A stretch of DNA of 64,000 nt, from assembly GCA_022428205.1 (NCBI GenBank), contig JAKMCW010000040.1, positions 62,001 to 126,000 of the forward strand. Direction: 5' to 3'. The DNA is from Flavobacteriales bacterium. Its GTDB lineage: Bacteria; Bacteroidota; Bacteroidia; Flavobacteriales_D; Sanyastnellaceae. Each line of letters begins with the position of its first letter. Positions within the stretch are counted from its first letter, which is position 1. The position numbers and the translations under genes are program-made. Below, piece by piece: positions 1 to 7,971 of this stretch. The notes below the pieces were generated by a model. That model saw only the letters and a list, made by a program, of their open reading frames with translations. It was not told where the DNA came from and made no database searches.

Positions 1-89
1 TGTTGTGATTTGACGCGGTTGTACTGCGCCATCAAGGGCGTTTCCTTCGCGCCCTTTGCGGCCTTCGTTTTTCCCTTGGCCTGCGCCAT
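1..89 (-). CDS. mutS: DNA mismatch repair protein MutS, N-terminal fragment (cut by window start)
   Basis: This short partial reading frame is absent from the ORF track. It starts at ATG 89 on the minus strand and runs off the window. After a Lys/Ala-rich leader of about 15 residues it reads ETPLMAQYNRVKSQ, which matches the conserved ETPLMxQYxxIK opening of the MutS mismatch-binding domain. MutS recognises mispaired bases and starts mismatch repair. The start lies 6 nt past the clpX stop, so it is probably the last visible gene of a tig-clpP-clpX-mutS run. Only 29 codons are seen, so the call rests on the N-terminal motif and position. Confidence 0.8.
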   Translation of the reverse strand, partial: MAQAKGKTKAAKGAKETPLMAQYNRVKSQ

Positions 90-95
90 GGGGAA

Positions 96-1322
96 TCAGC
101 TGGCGACTTTGAGGCGCGCAGTATCGCTGGAGTCGAACCGCTGCTTGGCGTAATCGGCCGTGACGCGCAGGCTGTCTACACCCTCTTTGCCGGGCAATTC
201 AAACATGGCATCGCTGAGCACGGCTTCACAGATGCTGCGCAGGCCGCGCGCCCCCAGTTTACAGGCCACCGCCTGCTCCACGATAAAGTCGAGGGCATCG
301 GCATCAAATTGAAGGGCGATGCCGTCGATTTCAAAAAGGCGCTGGTACTGTTTGATGAGCGCATTTTTCGGCTCCGTCAAAATCCGGCGCAACGCATCTG
401 GATCCAAGGGGTCGAGGTGGGTCAGCACTGGGAAGCGGCCGATGAGTTCTGGAATGAGACCGAAACTGCGGAGGTCCGAAGGGGCAATCGAGGACAACAA
501 TGATTCGGGCCGCTCATCGGAGTCAGTGGTAAAACCGATGCTCGAGGTCGCAATGCGGCGCTCAATGTGTTGCTCTATGCCACTGAACGCTCCTCCACAG
601 ATGAACAGGATGTTCCGGGTGTCGATCGAAATCAGCTTTTGCTCGGGGTGCTTGCGGCCACCTTGTGGGGGCACATTGACTTCAGCGCCTTCGAGCAGCT
701 TCAACAAGGCTTGTTGTACGCCTTCTCCACTCACATCACGGGTGATGGAGGGGTTGTCACTCTTGCGGGCAATCTTGTCAATCTCGTCGATGAAGACAAT
801 GCCGCGCTGCGCCTTGGCCACATCGTAGTCGGCGGATTGCAGCAGCCTGGACAAGACGCTTTCTACATCTTCTCCCACGTAACCAGCCTCGGTCAGGATG
901 GTGGCATCGGCGATGCAAAAGGGCACCTTGAGCATGCGGGCGATGCTCCGGGCGAGCAGGGTCTTGCCCGTACCGGTTTCGCCCACGAGTACGATGTTGG
1001 ACTTGTCGATTTCGACTTCATCCTCAGCGGCGGGGTGGGCGAGGCGCTTGTAGTGGTTGTAGACGGCGACGCTCAGGGTGCGCTTGGCGTTTTCCTGACC
1101 GATCACGTATTCGTCCAAAAACCGCTTGATGTCTGCAGGTCGCTCCAATTGGAGGCCTGGATCAAAAGCACCTTCGACAGTGGTGTCCCGCTCTTCTTTG
1201 ACGATGGCGTCCGCCTGTTCAATGCAGTGGTCGCAAATGTGGCCTGTCACCCCCGCGATGAGGATGTCGACTTCCGACTTTTTGCGCCCACAAAAGGAGC
1301 AATTGATTTCGCGGTCCGCCAT
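96..1322 (-). CDS. clpX: ATP-dependent Clp protease ATP-binding subunit ClpX
   Basis: ClpX is the AAA+ unfoldase that feeds substrates into the ClpP chamber in the cytoplasm. The 408-residue protein has the N-terminal zinc-binding domain (Cys8, Cys11, Cys30, Cys33), Walker A GETGTGKT at residues 114-121, Walker B VFIDEIDK, and the C-terminal small domain with the sensor-2 motif GARGLRSI. Length is normal for the family. It begins 5 nt after the clpP stop, so the two subunits are made from one transcript. The zinc domain, AAA+ core and partner gene leave little doubt. Confidence 0.98.
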   Translation of the reverse strand: MADREINCSFCGRKKSEVDILIAGVTGHICDHCIEQADAIVKEERDTTVEGAFDPGLQLERPADIKRFLDEYVIGQENAKRTLSVAVYNHYKRLAHPAAEDEVEIDKSNIVLVGETGTGKTLLARSIARMLKVPFCIADATILTEAGYVGEDVESVLSRLLQSADYDVAKAQRGIVFIDEIDKIARKSDNPSITRDVSGEGVQQALLKLLEGAEVNVPPQGGRKHPEQKLISIDTRNILFICGGAFSGIEQHIERRIATSSIGFTTDSDERPESLLSSIAPSDLRSFGLIPELIGRFPVLTHLDPLDPDALRRILTEPKNALIKQYQRLFEIDGIALQFDADALDFIVEQAVACKLGARGLRSICEAVLSDAMFELPGKEGVDSLRVTADYAKQRFDSSDTARLKVAS

Positions 1323-1327
1323 CGAAA

Positions 1328-2014
1328 TCAGTCTTGCTTGCGCTCGAGGACTTCGTCAATCATGCCGTAAGCCTTGGCTTCATCAGCAATCATCCAATAG
1401 TCGCGGTCGCTGTCCTCCCAGACTTTCTTGTAGTCCTGTCCGGAGTGGTGGGCGATGATCTTGTAGAGCTCCTCCTTGAGTTTGCCGATTTCACGGGCTG
1501 TGATTTCGATATCACTGGCCTGGCCGCGGGCACCACCGAGTGGCTGGTGGATCATGGTGCGGCTGTGCTTGAGGCCTGTCCGCTTGCCAGCGGCTCCAGC
1601 GCAGAGGAGAACAGCACCCATGGAGGCTGCCATGCCCGTGCAAATGGTGGCTACATCTGGGCGGATGTACTGCATCGTATCGTAGATGCCGAGGCCGGCA
1701 TAGACGCTTCCTCCCGGTGAATTGATGTAAATCTGGATGTCCTTGGTGGGGTCGGTTGACTCCAAGAACAGCATCTGCGCCTGAATGATATTGGCGATGT
1801 AGTCATCCACCCCGGTACCGAGGAAGATGATGCGGTCCGCCATCAGGCGTGAGAAAACGTCGACTTCGCGGAACGGCATCTGGCGTTCCTCAATGACCGT
1901 GCGGGTCATGTTCTCGGGACCGTGAACGGCCGAGATGTAGTCTTCAACGTGGTGGCTGGTGAAGCCGCGGTCTTGGACGGCGTACTTCAAAAATTCCTTG
2001 CGCGTGCTCATCAT
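1328..2014 (-). CDS. clpP: ATP-dependent Clp protease proteolytic subunit ClpP
   Basis: This is a serine peptidase of family S14 that forms the tetradecameric barrel degrading substrates delivered by ClpX. The catalytic Ser lies in GMAASMGA (Ser131) and the catalytic His in [10 protein letters not shown] (His156). INSPGGSV is the substrate-binding strand motif. At 228 residues it carries a slightly long N-terminal extension, as is common in Bacteroidota. Start is ATG 2014 or the adjacent ATG 2011 (protein begins MMSTRKEF). It lies between tig and clpX on the same strand with short gaps. Confidence 0.97.
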   Translation of the reverse strand: MMSTRKEFLKYAVQDRGFTSHHVEDYISAVHGPENMTRTVIEERQMPFREVDVFSRLMADRIIFLGTGVDDYIANIIQAQMLFLESTDPTKDIQIYINSPGGSVYAGLGIYDTMQYIRPDVATICTGMAASMGAVLLCAGAAGKRTGLKHSRTMIHQPLGGARGQASDIEITAREIGKLKEELYKIIAHHSGQDYKKVWEDSDRDYWMIADEAKAYGMIDEVLERKQD

Positions 2015-2064
2015 GGTATGGTTCGAAAGTTAGGCCGCGGCGCCCATAGGACCACGGCGCCAAA

Positions 2065-3420
2065 TCAAAGGGAACGGACGATTTCCATCCACTCTTCGTG
2101 GGAAACCTCTTTCTCCTTGATTTTGGCCAGTTCGCGGAGCTTATCGATGGCCTTGCGCTCGTAAATAGATTCGGCCACACGGCGGATTTCCTTCTGGTCG
2201 CTCATCATCTGTGCCACCATGGGGTCAAGCTGCTCTGCAGCCAATGGGATGCCGTATTGGGCGTATTGTGCCTTGATGGCATTGCCCGCTTCCTCCTTGA
2301 TTTCGTCACCTTCCACTTCGATGCTGTGCTCATCGATGATGTGGTTCTGGATGATTTGCCACTTGATGCCCTTGGCGTATTCGGCAAATTCCCCTTGGAT
2401 TTCCTCGGCAGTGATGGGCTTCTCGTTGGCCGTTTGAATCCACCGCTTCAAAAACTCTTCGGGCAGGGGTGGGTCCAGTTTGTCGACCACCTCTTCTACA
2501 AACTTCCTGCGGAAAACGCGGTCGCCATCCCGGTCGAAGATGCGCTGCAAGTCTTCCTCAACCTTGGCGCGGAAACCGGCTTCGTCCTTGACCTCATCCT
2601 CTCCAAAGAGCTTGTCGTACAGCTCTTCGCCCAGCTCTGCGGGTTCGATGTGTCGGATTTCCTTGACGGTGAAGCGCAGCGGGCTTGAGAAGTCCTCTGC
2701 AGCAGCGCGTTCGATGCCCAAGAGCCGCGCGAGGTCGTCGGCATCCTTGCTGATCTTGTTGGGCTTCACGTCTACTTCTGCGCCTTTGGCCGCACCGACC
2801 AGCTTCTTTGCGGTCGCTTTGTCCTTCACTTCAGAAAGGGAGAGCGTGCCTTCGTGCATGACGCCGCCAGGCTTGATGTCCTTGCCGTTGGATTCCAATT
2901 CGACGAAGTCGCCGACGAGCAAGTCTTCGGCACCAGCCGTTTCGCACTCGGACATCTTGCCATAGCGCCTGCGGAGGTCCGTGATTTGGTCGTTGACCAA
3001 CTCATCGTCAATGCGGACTTTGTGGTTCACGAACTTGGTGAACCAGCCAAATTTGATGTCCACTTTGGGGCTCAGGCCGATGTCATAACGAAAGGTGAAG
3101 ACCTCTGGCTTGTCCCAGTTTCCGTCGCTCTCGTTTTCGAGGGTAGGGATGGGTTGGCCCAACAGGCGCAGCTTCTGTTCGCGGATGTAGCCGTCGAGTC
3201 GCTCACCGAGCAGCTTGTTCAATTCATCAGCGAGCACAGCTTTGCCGTATTGCTTGCGGACCAACTGAATGGGCACCTTACCCGGACGGAATCCGGGCAT
3301 CTTGACTTGCTTCCGGTATTCCTCCAGAATGCCTTCCACTTTTTCCCGGTAATCTTCCGGGTGCACGGTGACGGTCAGCACACCGTTCAGTGCATCGATG
3401 TTTTCTTGGGTGATTTCCAT
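2065..3420 (-). CDS. tig: Trigger factor, ribosome-associated chaperone
   Basis: Trigger factor binds the ribosome exit tunnel and protects nascent chains. The N-terminal ribosome-binding domain contains KMPGFRPGKVPIQLVRKQYG, the recognised signature near residues 35-57. It is followed by a PPIase-position segment and a long helical C-terminal chaperone domain. The ORF track extends 22 residues upstream, but that extension reads through tRNA-Leu, so the start is MEITQENID at 3420. The protein is then 451 residues, normal for Bacteroidota. It heads the tig-clpP-clpX-mutS cluster and lies 27 nt downstream of the tRNA, so the two may share a transcript. Confidence 0.96.
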   Translation of the reverse strand: MEITQENIDALNGVLTVTVHPEDYREKVEGILEEYRKQVKMPGFRPGKVPIQLVRKQYGKAVLADELNKLLGERLDGYIREQKLRLLGQPIPTLENESDGNWDKPEVFTFRYDIGLSPKVDIKFGWFTKFVNHKVRIDDELVNDQITDLRRRYGKMSECETAGAEDLLVGDFVELESNGKDIKPGGVMHEGTLSLSEVKDKATAKKLVGAAKGAEVDVKPNKISKDADDLARLLGIERAAAEDFSSPLRFTVKEIRHIEPAELGEELYDKLFGEDEVKDEAGFRAKVEEDLQRIFDRDGDRVFRRKFVEEVVDKLDPPLPEEFLKRWIQTANEKPITAEEIQGEFAEYAKGIKWQIIQNHIIDEHSIEVEGDEIKEEAGNAIKAQYAQYGIPLAAEQLDPMVAQMMSDQKEIRRVAESIYERKAIDKLRELAKIKEKEVSHEEWMEIVRSL

Positions 3421-3447
3421 GGCTACAATTGCCTTCGGTTTATCAAG

Positions 3448-3529
3448 TGCGGGCGAAGGGACTCGAACCCCCACGCCTTGCGGCACCAGATCCTAAATCT
3501 GGCGTGTCTACCAATTCCACCACGCCCGC
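3448..3529 (-). tRNA. tRNA-Leu (anticodon UAG)
   Basis: The minus strand folds as an 82-nt class II tRNA. The acceptor stem is GCGGGCG/CGCCCGC, the D-arm region contains TGGTAGACACGC, the anticodon stem is CCAGA/TCTGG around loop TTTAGGA (anticodon TAG), there is a long variable arm, and the T-arm is GGGTTCGAGTCCC. No CCA is encoded. It sits directly upstream of tig on the same strand. Confidence 0.97.
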
Positions 3530-3537
3530 AGGGTGCG

Positions 3538-3545
3538 CGAAGATA
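3538..3545 (-). promoter_or_regulatory. Putative -7 box of the tRNA-Leu promoter
   Basis: The minus strand reads TATCTTCG, one mismatch from the Bacteroidota -7 consensus TANNTTTG, ending 8 nt before the tRNA 5' end. A TTCG lies 19 nt further upstream, in the place of the -33 element. The near-identical TATTTTCG sits at the same distance from tRNA-Val (49162-49169), which supports both. Assignment is by pattern only. Confidence 0.5.
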
Positions 3546-3723
3546 GGCCTTACCACGACGTCGACGAAGTCTGGGTTGACGGCTGTGAATCACGGATGAA
3601 ACGGGCACGAAAGTGCTGCAGTTTGGGCCCGTGCTCTCCCTGTTTTCTGCACGACCGGTGTCCTGTTGGACGCTTTCGGAGGTCGGCCTCATCTGCGCCT
3701 TGCGCTTGTGGAGGTCGGCCTCT

Positions 3724-4419
3724 TTGAAGGCGTATTGGACGGCGCTGTGTGCTGGCTGTTTGGGTGGAAGTCTGAGTGCCCAACTGAACTGGGCGCCGCG
3801 CGGCAATCCCGAGGTTTCCGCGTCTTTCCGCGCCGCGCCGCCAGGTGTGTGGACGTGTGCTGTGGAAGCGCGTGGTACGGGTGGCCGATGGGGACGTTCG
3901 GGCTGGCAAGCTCAAGTGGTGGCCACAAGTGGGGGCCATGTACAAGGCCGAGGTCAAGCTGCTGTGGCCATTGACCCGCGGACTTCGGCAGGCGTGGGGC
4001 TGGCGTGGGATGGCGCCGGTGTGGGCCAATGCCTGCTCTCTGCAGGTGGCCCTGATTGGGCAGTTCAGGTGTGGGTCCCTTTGCGCCAACCGGCCGCTCA
4101 GCCGTTTCAGCCGGAATGGCAAGGCGGTGTGGCTTTTCCTTTGGAGGAAGAAGCGCGCGGTTTTGCGCTGATGAGGTGGCGGCCGGGGTCCCTGCCTGGG
4201 CTTACGCTGGTGGGGGAGTTCCAGCAGTGGGCGTGTGGTGTGGGCGCATCGGGCGCTTGGTGGTCGCGCCGAATGACATCTTCTAAATCCGGAGTGTCAT
4301 GGTCGCTCTCATTGGGGCTGTTGCGCGGCAATGTGCCGTGGTTCGGTGCCGATTGGGGCACTCCAATGTGCACAGGGTCTGATCCTGGGCAGGGCATGTT
4401 GCAGGTGTGGCTCAGGTGA
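3724..4419 (+). CDS. Exported protein of unknown function, possibly outer-membrane beta-rich
   Basis: I do not recognise this family. The ORF track begins at ATG 3613, but an in-frame TTG at 3724 gives a convincing signal peptide (MKAYWTALCAGCLGGSLSAQ), so I prefer that start. The mature part, about 210 residues, is rich in Gly, Trp and alternating polar/hydrophobic residues, consistent with beta strands. It has no detectable catalytic motif. It overlaps the next gene by a few bases (GTGA-type junction), which suggests translational coupling with the helix-hairpin-helix/barrel protein and a joint role in the outer membrane. The start codon is uncertain. Confidence 0.6.
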   Translation: MKAYWTALCAGCLGGSLSAQLNWAPRGNPEVSASFRAAPPGVWTCAVEARGTGGRWGRSGWQAQVVATSGGHVQGRGQAAVAIDPRTSAGVGLAWDGAGVGQCLLSAGGPDWAVQVWVPLRQPAAQPFQPEWQGGVAFPLEEEARGFALMRWRPGSLPGLTLVGEFQQWACGVGASGAWWSRRMTSSKSGVSWSLSLGLLRGNVPWFGADWGTPMCTGSDPGQGMLQVWLR

Positions 4420-6101
4420 CGAGCGGAGCGAGCTATGGCCGAGCGGCAACGAATCTCCTACGGGCGGTATTGATGTGGCCCTGGGCCCTGGCCGCACAGG
4501 TCGATGAAGGTTGGACATCTTCACTCGTGTCCTTGGCATGGGATGCCGGGTGCTCCACCCAAGAAGAATGTGTGGCCCTCGATGCACTGTTGGATGCAAG
4601 TCATGGTGGATTCTGCACGCAGCAAAGCGTGGCTTCGGCCCTCGATCCCATGCGGGTCACCAAGGTGCTCGACTGCCTGCGCAACTTGCCCGAGTGGCAG
4701 GAAGTCTTTCGCCAGGCTGCCCAACCCAAGGACCACAGGCCTGCCGCATCCTTGTCGTGGCGGTGGGACCTCGACTGGAATCCCAGAACTCCGGACAGCC
4801 CAACATCACGGCACCGTGTGGCCTGGCGCAAGCGCGATACCCAGGGCCATGACGTGGGCCTGCGCGGCGTTTTGGAGGGTAATGGTTGGCGTGAGGTGAC
4901 CGCCAGTGCGCAGTTTCAGCGCGCGCGAGGTGTGTGGTCGGTGGGTTCTTTGGCCGGCCGGTTCGGACAAGGGTTGGTGGCATGGACACCGGGACCGTTT
5001 GACGACCTCGGCGGCATCGAAGGAAGTCACCGTCTTGGTGGTGGACTGCAGCCGGTGCGCTATCGGCAGCGAGGTGTTGTGGATGGCATGGGGTGGCAGC
5101 GACGCACCTCAGCCGTGCCGAGGGGGCTGCATTGGAGTTGGTTCATGCTGGGGCGGACTTGGCCGGAACAGCGAGCACAGGCGACCATGGGGTTTGGAGC
5201 GGGACCGCTTGAAGGGGCCATGCGGGCGCAGCAGCTCAGGGATGGCAGGGTGGTGGGTGTTCTGGGGGTGGATGGCAAAGGGCAGCGCAAGGGATGGAAT
5301 TGGCGGTGGGCGTTGTGCGGCTTTGAGCCGGGCTGGGAAGGGCGACTCAGTGTGCTCAAGACGTGGTCACGCCGCTGGGAGGCCCATGCATTGTTGGCGC
5401 GGAACCATCCTGATCATCCGCGTTGGACGAGCGGAGAGGTGAGGGCGACGCCACTGGATCCAGATACGCGTCCGGGGCTGCTCTGGCAGGCAGGCATCGC
5501 CTTTCGCGGGAGGTGGAAGGGATGGCTGAGGATGGAAACAACCTGGTCAGGCCCACCTCCATTTCGCTGGCAGCGGCGCACTGCCTTCCGTTTGGAGCGA
5601 AGGCAGTACAGGATTGATTTCAAGTCTGCCCACAGTCCTGATGTGGACGTCATGGAGGAGGCAGCAGCGCCTTTTGCGGTGGGTGAATGGTCCTGTTCTT
5701 GGCGCATGAGCAGTGCCACTGAGGCCGAGGGGCGGCCCTTCTGGCGCTGGCACTTGGGGGTGACAGGCAAGGGAGAGGCCATGGCTGCAGTGCTGGCCTG
5801 CATGGTGTCATGGCGGTGGCATGGACATACCCTGCGATTAGGTTTGGCCCAGACGTGGGGGATGCAAGGGGCGCCCATTCGCTATGTGCAGGGGTGGGAT
5901 GGCCGGCCATCGGCGGCCTTCTCCAACGCAGGGTGCAAGGGGTATGTGCGCTGGAGATCGGCGGATGGTCAGTGGCAATTTGGGGTCCAATGGCGCTTGG
6001 AGTTTGAAGGGGGCGGAAGGGCGAGTGATGCACATGCCTGGGGAATCCACGCCGTCCGGGTGGAATTCAGGCCGCACTGGGCGACGGGCCGGAAAGGGTA
6101 G
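4407..6101 (+). CDS. Helix-hairpin-helix/barrel-like exported protein (ComEA-related family of Bacteroidota)
   Basis: A signal-like segment (RAVLMWPWALAAQ) is followed by an acidic, Cys-containing helical stretch of about 80 residues that occupies the place of the helix-hairpin-helix part. The rest is a long Trp/Arg/Gly-rich region. The segment FGQGLVAWTPGPFDD resembles the LxFGQGLxLWSG signature of Bacteroidota proteins annotated as helix-hairpin-helix domain proteins with a barrel-like C-terminus. That resemblance is from memory. The usual GIGPxxAxxI hairpins are hard to see, so the DNA-binding part may be degenerate. Starts at GTG 4407 or GTG 4416, the latter overlapping the upstream stop. 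Possible link to DNA uptake is inference only. Confidence 0.6.
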   Translation: MAQVTSGASYGRAATNLLRAVLMWPWALAAQVDEGWTSSLVSLAWDAGCSTQEECVALDALLDASHGGFCTQQSVASALDPMRVTKVLDCLRNLPEWQEVFRQAAQPKDHRPAASLSWRWDLDWNPRTPDSPTSRHRVAWRKRDTQGHDVGLRGVLEGNGWREVTASAQFQRARGVWSVGSLAGRFGQGLVAWTPGPFDDLGGIEGSHRLGGGLQPVRYRQRGVVDGMGWQRRTSAVPRGLHWSWFMLGRTWPEQRAQATMGFGAGPLEGAMRAQQLRDGRVVGVLGVDGKGQRKGWNWRWALCGFEPGWEGRLSVLKTWSRRWEAHALLARNHPDHPRWTSGEVRATPLDPDTRPGLLWQAGIAFRGRWKGWLRMETTWSGPPPFRWQRRTAFRLERRQYRIDFKSAHSPDVDVMEEAAAPFAVGEWSCSWRMSSATEAEGRPFWRWHLGVTGKGEAMAAVLACMVSWRWHGHTLRLGLAQTWGMQGAPIRYVQGWDGRPSAAFSNAGCKGYVRWRSADGQWQFGVQWRLEFEGGGRASDAHAWGIHAVRVEFRPHWATGRKG

Positions 6102-6174
6102 CCGCTATATTGCACTGCGCCGGAACACGCGACCCATCCATGCGGTCAGCGCCCCGGGCATAGACTTCAAGCAC

Positions 6175-6741
6175 ATGGCAACCACTTCCGATATCAAAAA
6201 CGGTTTGTGCCTGCGCCACCAGGGCGGGCTCTACCAAGTCCTCGAGTTTCTTCACAAGAAGACCGCTCGTGGCTCCGGCAATGTCTGGACCAAGATGAAG
6301 AACCTCGAGAACGGGAAGATCATCGAGCATTCTTACAACACAGGCTCCAAGATTGACGTGATCCGGGTGGAAACCAGGGAGCACACCTATCTGTACGAGG
6401 ACGACATGGGGTACAACTTCATGAACTCTGACACCTTTGAGCAGCTCTGCCTCGAAAAGCACCTCATCGACAATCCTCAGTTCCTGCAGGATGAAATGAA
6501 GTGCCTCATCGTATTCCACGCAGAGGAAGAGCGTCCCTTGAGTGCCACGTTGCCCAGCCACATTGAAGCTGAAGTGACCTACACCGAGCCAGGTGTCAAA
6601 GGCGATACGGCGACCAACACTTTCAAGCCCGCCACCATCGACACGGGCACCGAAGTGCGGGTGCCTCTTTTCATCAATACTGGCGACCGAATCAAGGTAG
6701 ATACCCGCACGGGAGAGTACTCGGAGCGGGTCAAGAAGTGA
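6175..6741 (+). CDS. efp: Translation elongation factor P, Arg32 type
   Basis: EF-P binds ribosomes stalled on polyproline stretches and promotes peptide bond formation. The 188-residue protein starts at ATG 6175 (MATTSDIKNG); the ORF track start is a spurious extension into the upstream gene. Three OB/KOW-like domains are clear, and the C-terminal signature TYTEPGVKGDTATN and VPLFINTGDRIKVDTRTG are intact. The tip loop of domain I reads KKTARGSGNVW, so the residue normally Lys in Bacteroidota (E. coli K34) is Arg32. Arg at this position is the EarP-rhamnosylated class in Proteobacteria. It is 6 nt upstream of the phosphatase gene. Confidence 0.96.
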   Translation: MATTSDIKNGLCLRHQGGLYQVLEFLHKKTARGSGNVWTKMKNLENGKIIEHSYNTGSKIDVIRVETREHTYLYEDDMGYNFMNSDTFEQLCLEKHLIDNPQFLQDEMKCLIVFHAEEERPLSATLPSHIEAEVTYTEPGVKGDTATNTFKPATIDTGTEVRVPLFINTGDRIKVDTRTGEYSERVKK

Positions 6742-6747
6742 CCCTAC

Positions 6748-7971
6748 ATGTCGGCTGATCTGCGGACCCAAAAGCGCCTTGAGCGCCTAAGACAGCAGGC
6801 AGACGCCCTGTTGGAGCTGACGCAGGCGATCAACCGGAATGTCCCGGATGACGAGCTTTTTGCGCTGTATCAGCGCTGCTTGGAGTCCATGGGGGTGGGC
6901 AAGCTGGCCCTGTTCTGCCGCGATGAAGACCAGGACGCTTGGGGTTGCATGATTGAGTGGGGCTATCCTTCGCGACTGCCCAAACTCCAAAATGCCGCTG
7001 AGGTACTGTCGGGTAAGGCCCATGCCATTGTCGACGGAGATACCGCCGTTGAATTTGACCTGGCCATCCCCGTGGAACACAACGGAGAGGTCATCGCATA
7101 CGTGGTCATGGGCGACCGTGAGGAGGGGCGCGGAATGAGTCCTTCCATCCGATATGTCCGGTTCATCACGACGTTGACCAACGTCTTGGTGGTGGCGCTG
7201 CGCAACCGCGCGTTGACCGCCCAGCGCATTCAAATGGCGGGTCTAGAACGCGAGCTGGCGCTGGCAGGGGAGATGCAGACCATGCTGCTTCCCGCCGTAT
7301 TGCCCAACGACCAACACCGCTCTTTCTCCGCCCGGTACCGCCCTCACCACCATGTGGGTGGCGATTACTACGACGCGGTGCTGTTGCCCGATGGACGCAT
7401 GGCCATCGCCATGGCTGATGTCAGTGGCAAGGGCATGCCTGCGGCCTTCCTGATGTCCAATTTCCAAGCGCACCTCCATGCCCATTTGGAGCGCGACGAC
7501 AACAACATCGAAGACCTCGTACGTTCTCTAAACGAGCGCGTGTTTAGCAGTGCGGGTGGCGAGCGGTTCATCACCCTTTTCCTGGCGATTCACAACCCCA
7601 AAACCCGCAGCTTTCAGTATGTCAACTGCGGACACAATCCCCCGCTGTTCGTCCCCGCCAAAGGCGCGGGCACATTCTTGGGGGAAGGCTGTCCTGGCTT
7701 GGGCATGCTCGATGTTCTTCCAGAAGTGGGAGCCGGCCAGCTCAATGTGGAAGAAGAGTCCGTGTTGGTGTGCTTTACCGACGGACTGGTCGAACAGGAA
7801 AACACCGGCGGCGAAGCCTACGGCGAATTTCGCCTCCAGAAATTGGTCGAGGCCGAAAGGGCGTCCGGTACGGAAGCCTTGAACACCGCCATCATCGTGG
7901 ACTGGGAGCAGCACCGTGGGGTGGCCGATCCAGCGGACGATACGGCGCTGTTGACCGTGCGTTTCGCTTGA
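6748..7971 (+). CDS. SpoIIE/RsbU-type PP2C serine phosphatase with N-terminal GAF-like domain
   Basis: This is a cytoplasmic regulator of the partner-switching type that would dephosphorylate an anti-sigma-antagonist protein. Residues about 20-165 look like a GAF-type sensor. A short coiled segment (MAGLERELALAGEMQTMLLP) leads into the PP2C domain, with metal-binding motifs VGGDYYDA, MADVSGKGMPAAFLMS, NCGHNPP and FTDGLVEQEN. Length 407. No anti-sigma factor or STAS gene is adjacent, so the target is unknown. It follows efp closely and its 3' end overlaps the convergent O-antigen ligase by 80 nt. Confidence 0.9.
   Translation: MSADLRTQKRLERLRQQADALLELTQAINRNVPDDELFALYQRCLESMGVGKLALFCRDEDQDAWGCMIEWGYPSRLPKLQNAAEVLSGKAHAIVDGDTAVEFDLAIPVEHNGEVIAYVVMGDREEGRGMSPSIRYVRFITTLTNVLVVALRNRALTAQRIQMAGLERELALAGEMQTMLLPAVLPNDQHRSFSARYRPHHHVGGDYYDAVLLPDGRMAIAMADVSGKGMPAAFLMSNFQAHLHAHLERDDNNIEDLVRSLNERVFSSAGGERFITLFLAIHNPKTRSFQYVNCGHNPPLFVPAKGAGTFLGEGCPGLGMLDVLPEVGAGQLNVEEESVLVCFTDGLVEQENTGGEAYGEFRLQKLVEAERASGTEALNTAIIVDWEQHRGVADPADDTALLTVRFA

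Noticed and set aside
319-1370. Long plus-strand ORFs (169 and 267 residues) opposite clpX
   Set aside because: Antisense shadows of clpX; no protein motifs, and the GC-rich code keeps opposite frames open.
3423-3806. A 127-residue minus-strand ORF covering tRNA-Leu and the upstream region
   Set aside because: Reads through the tRNA, so it cannot be a normal gene; also opposite the start of the 3724 gene.
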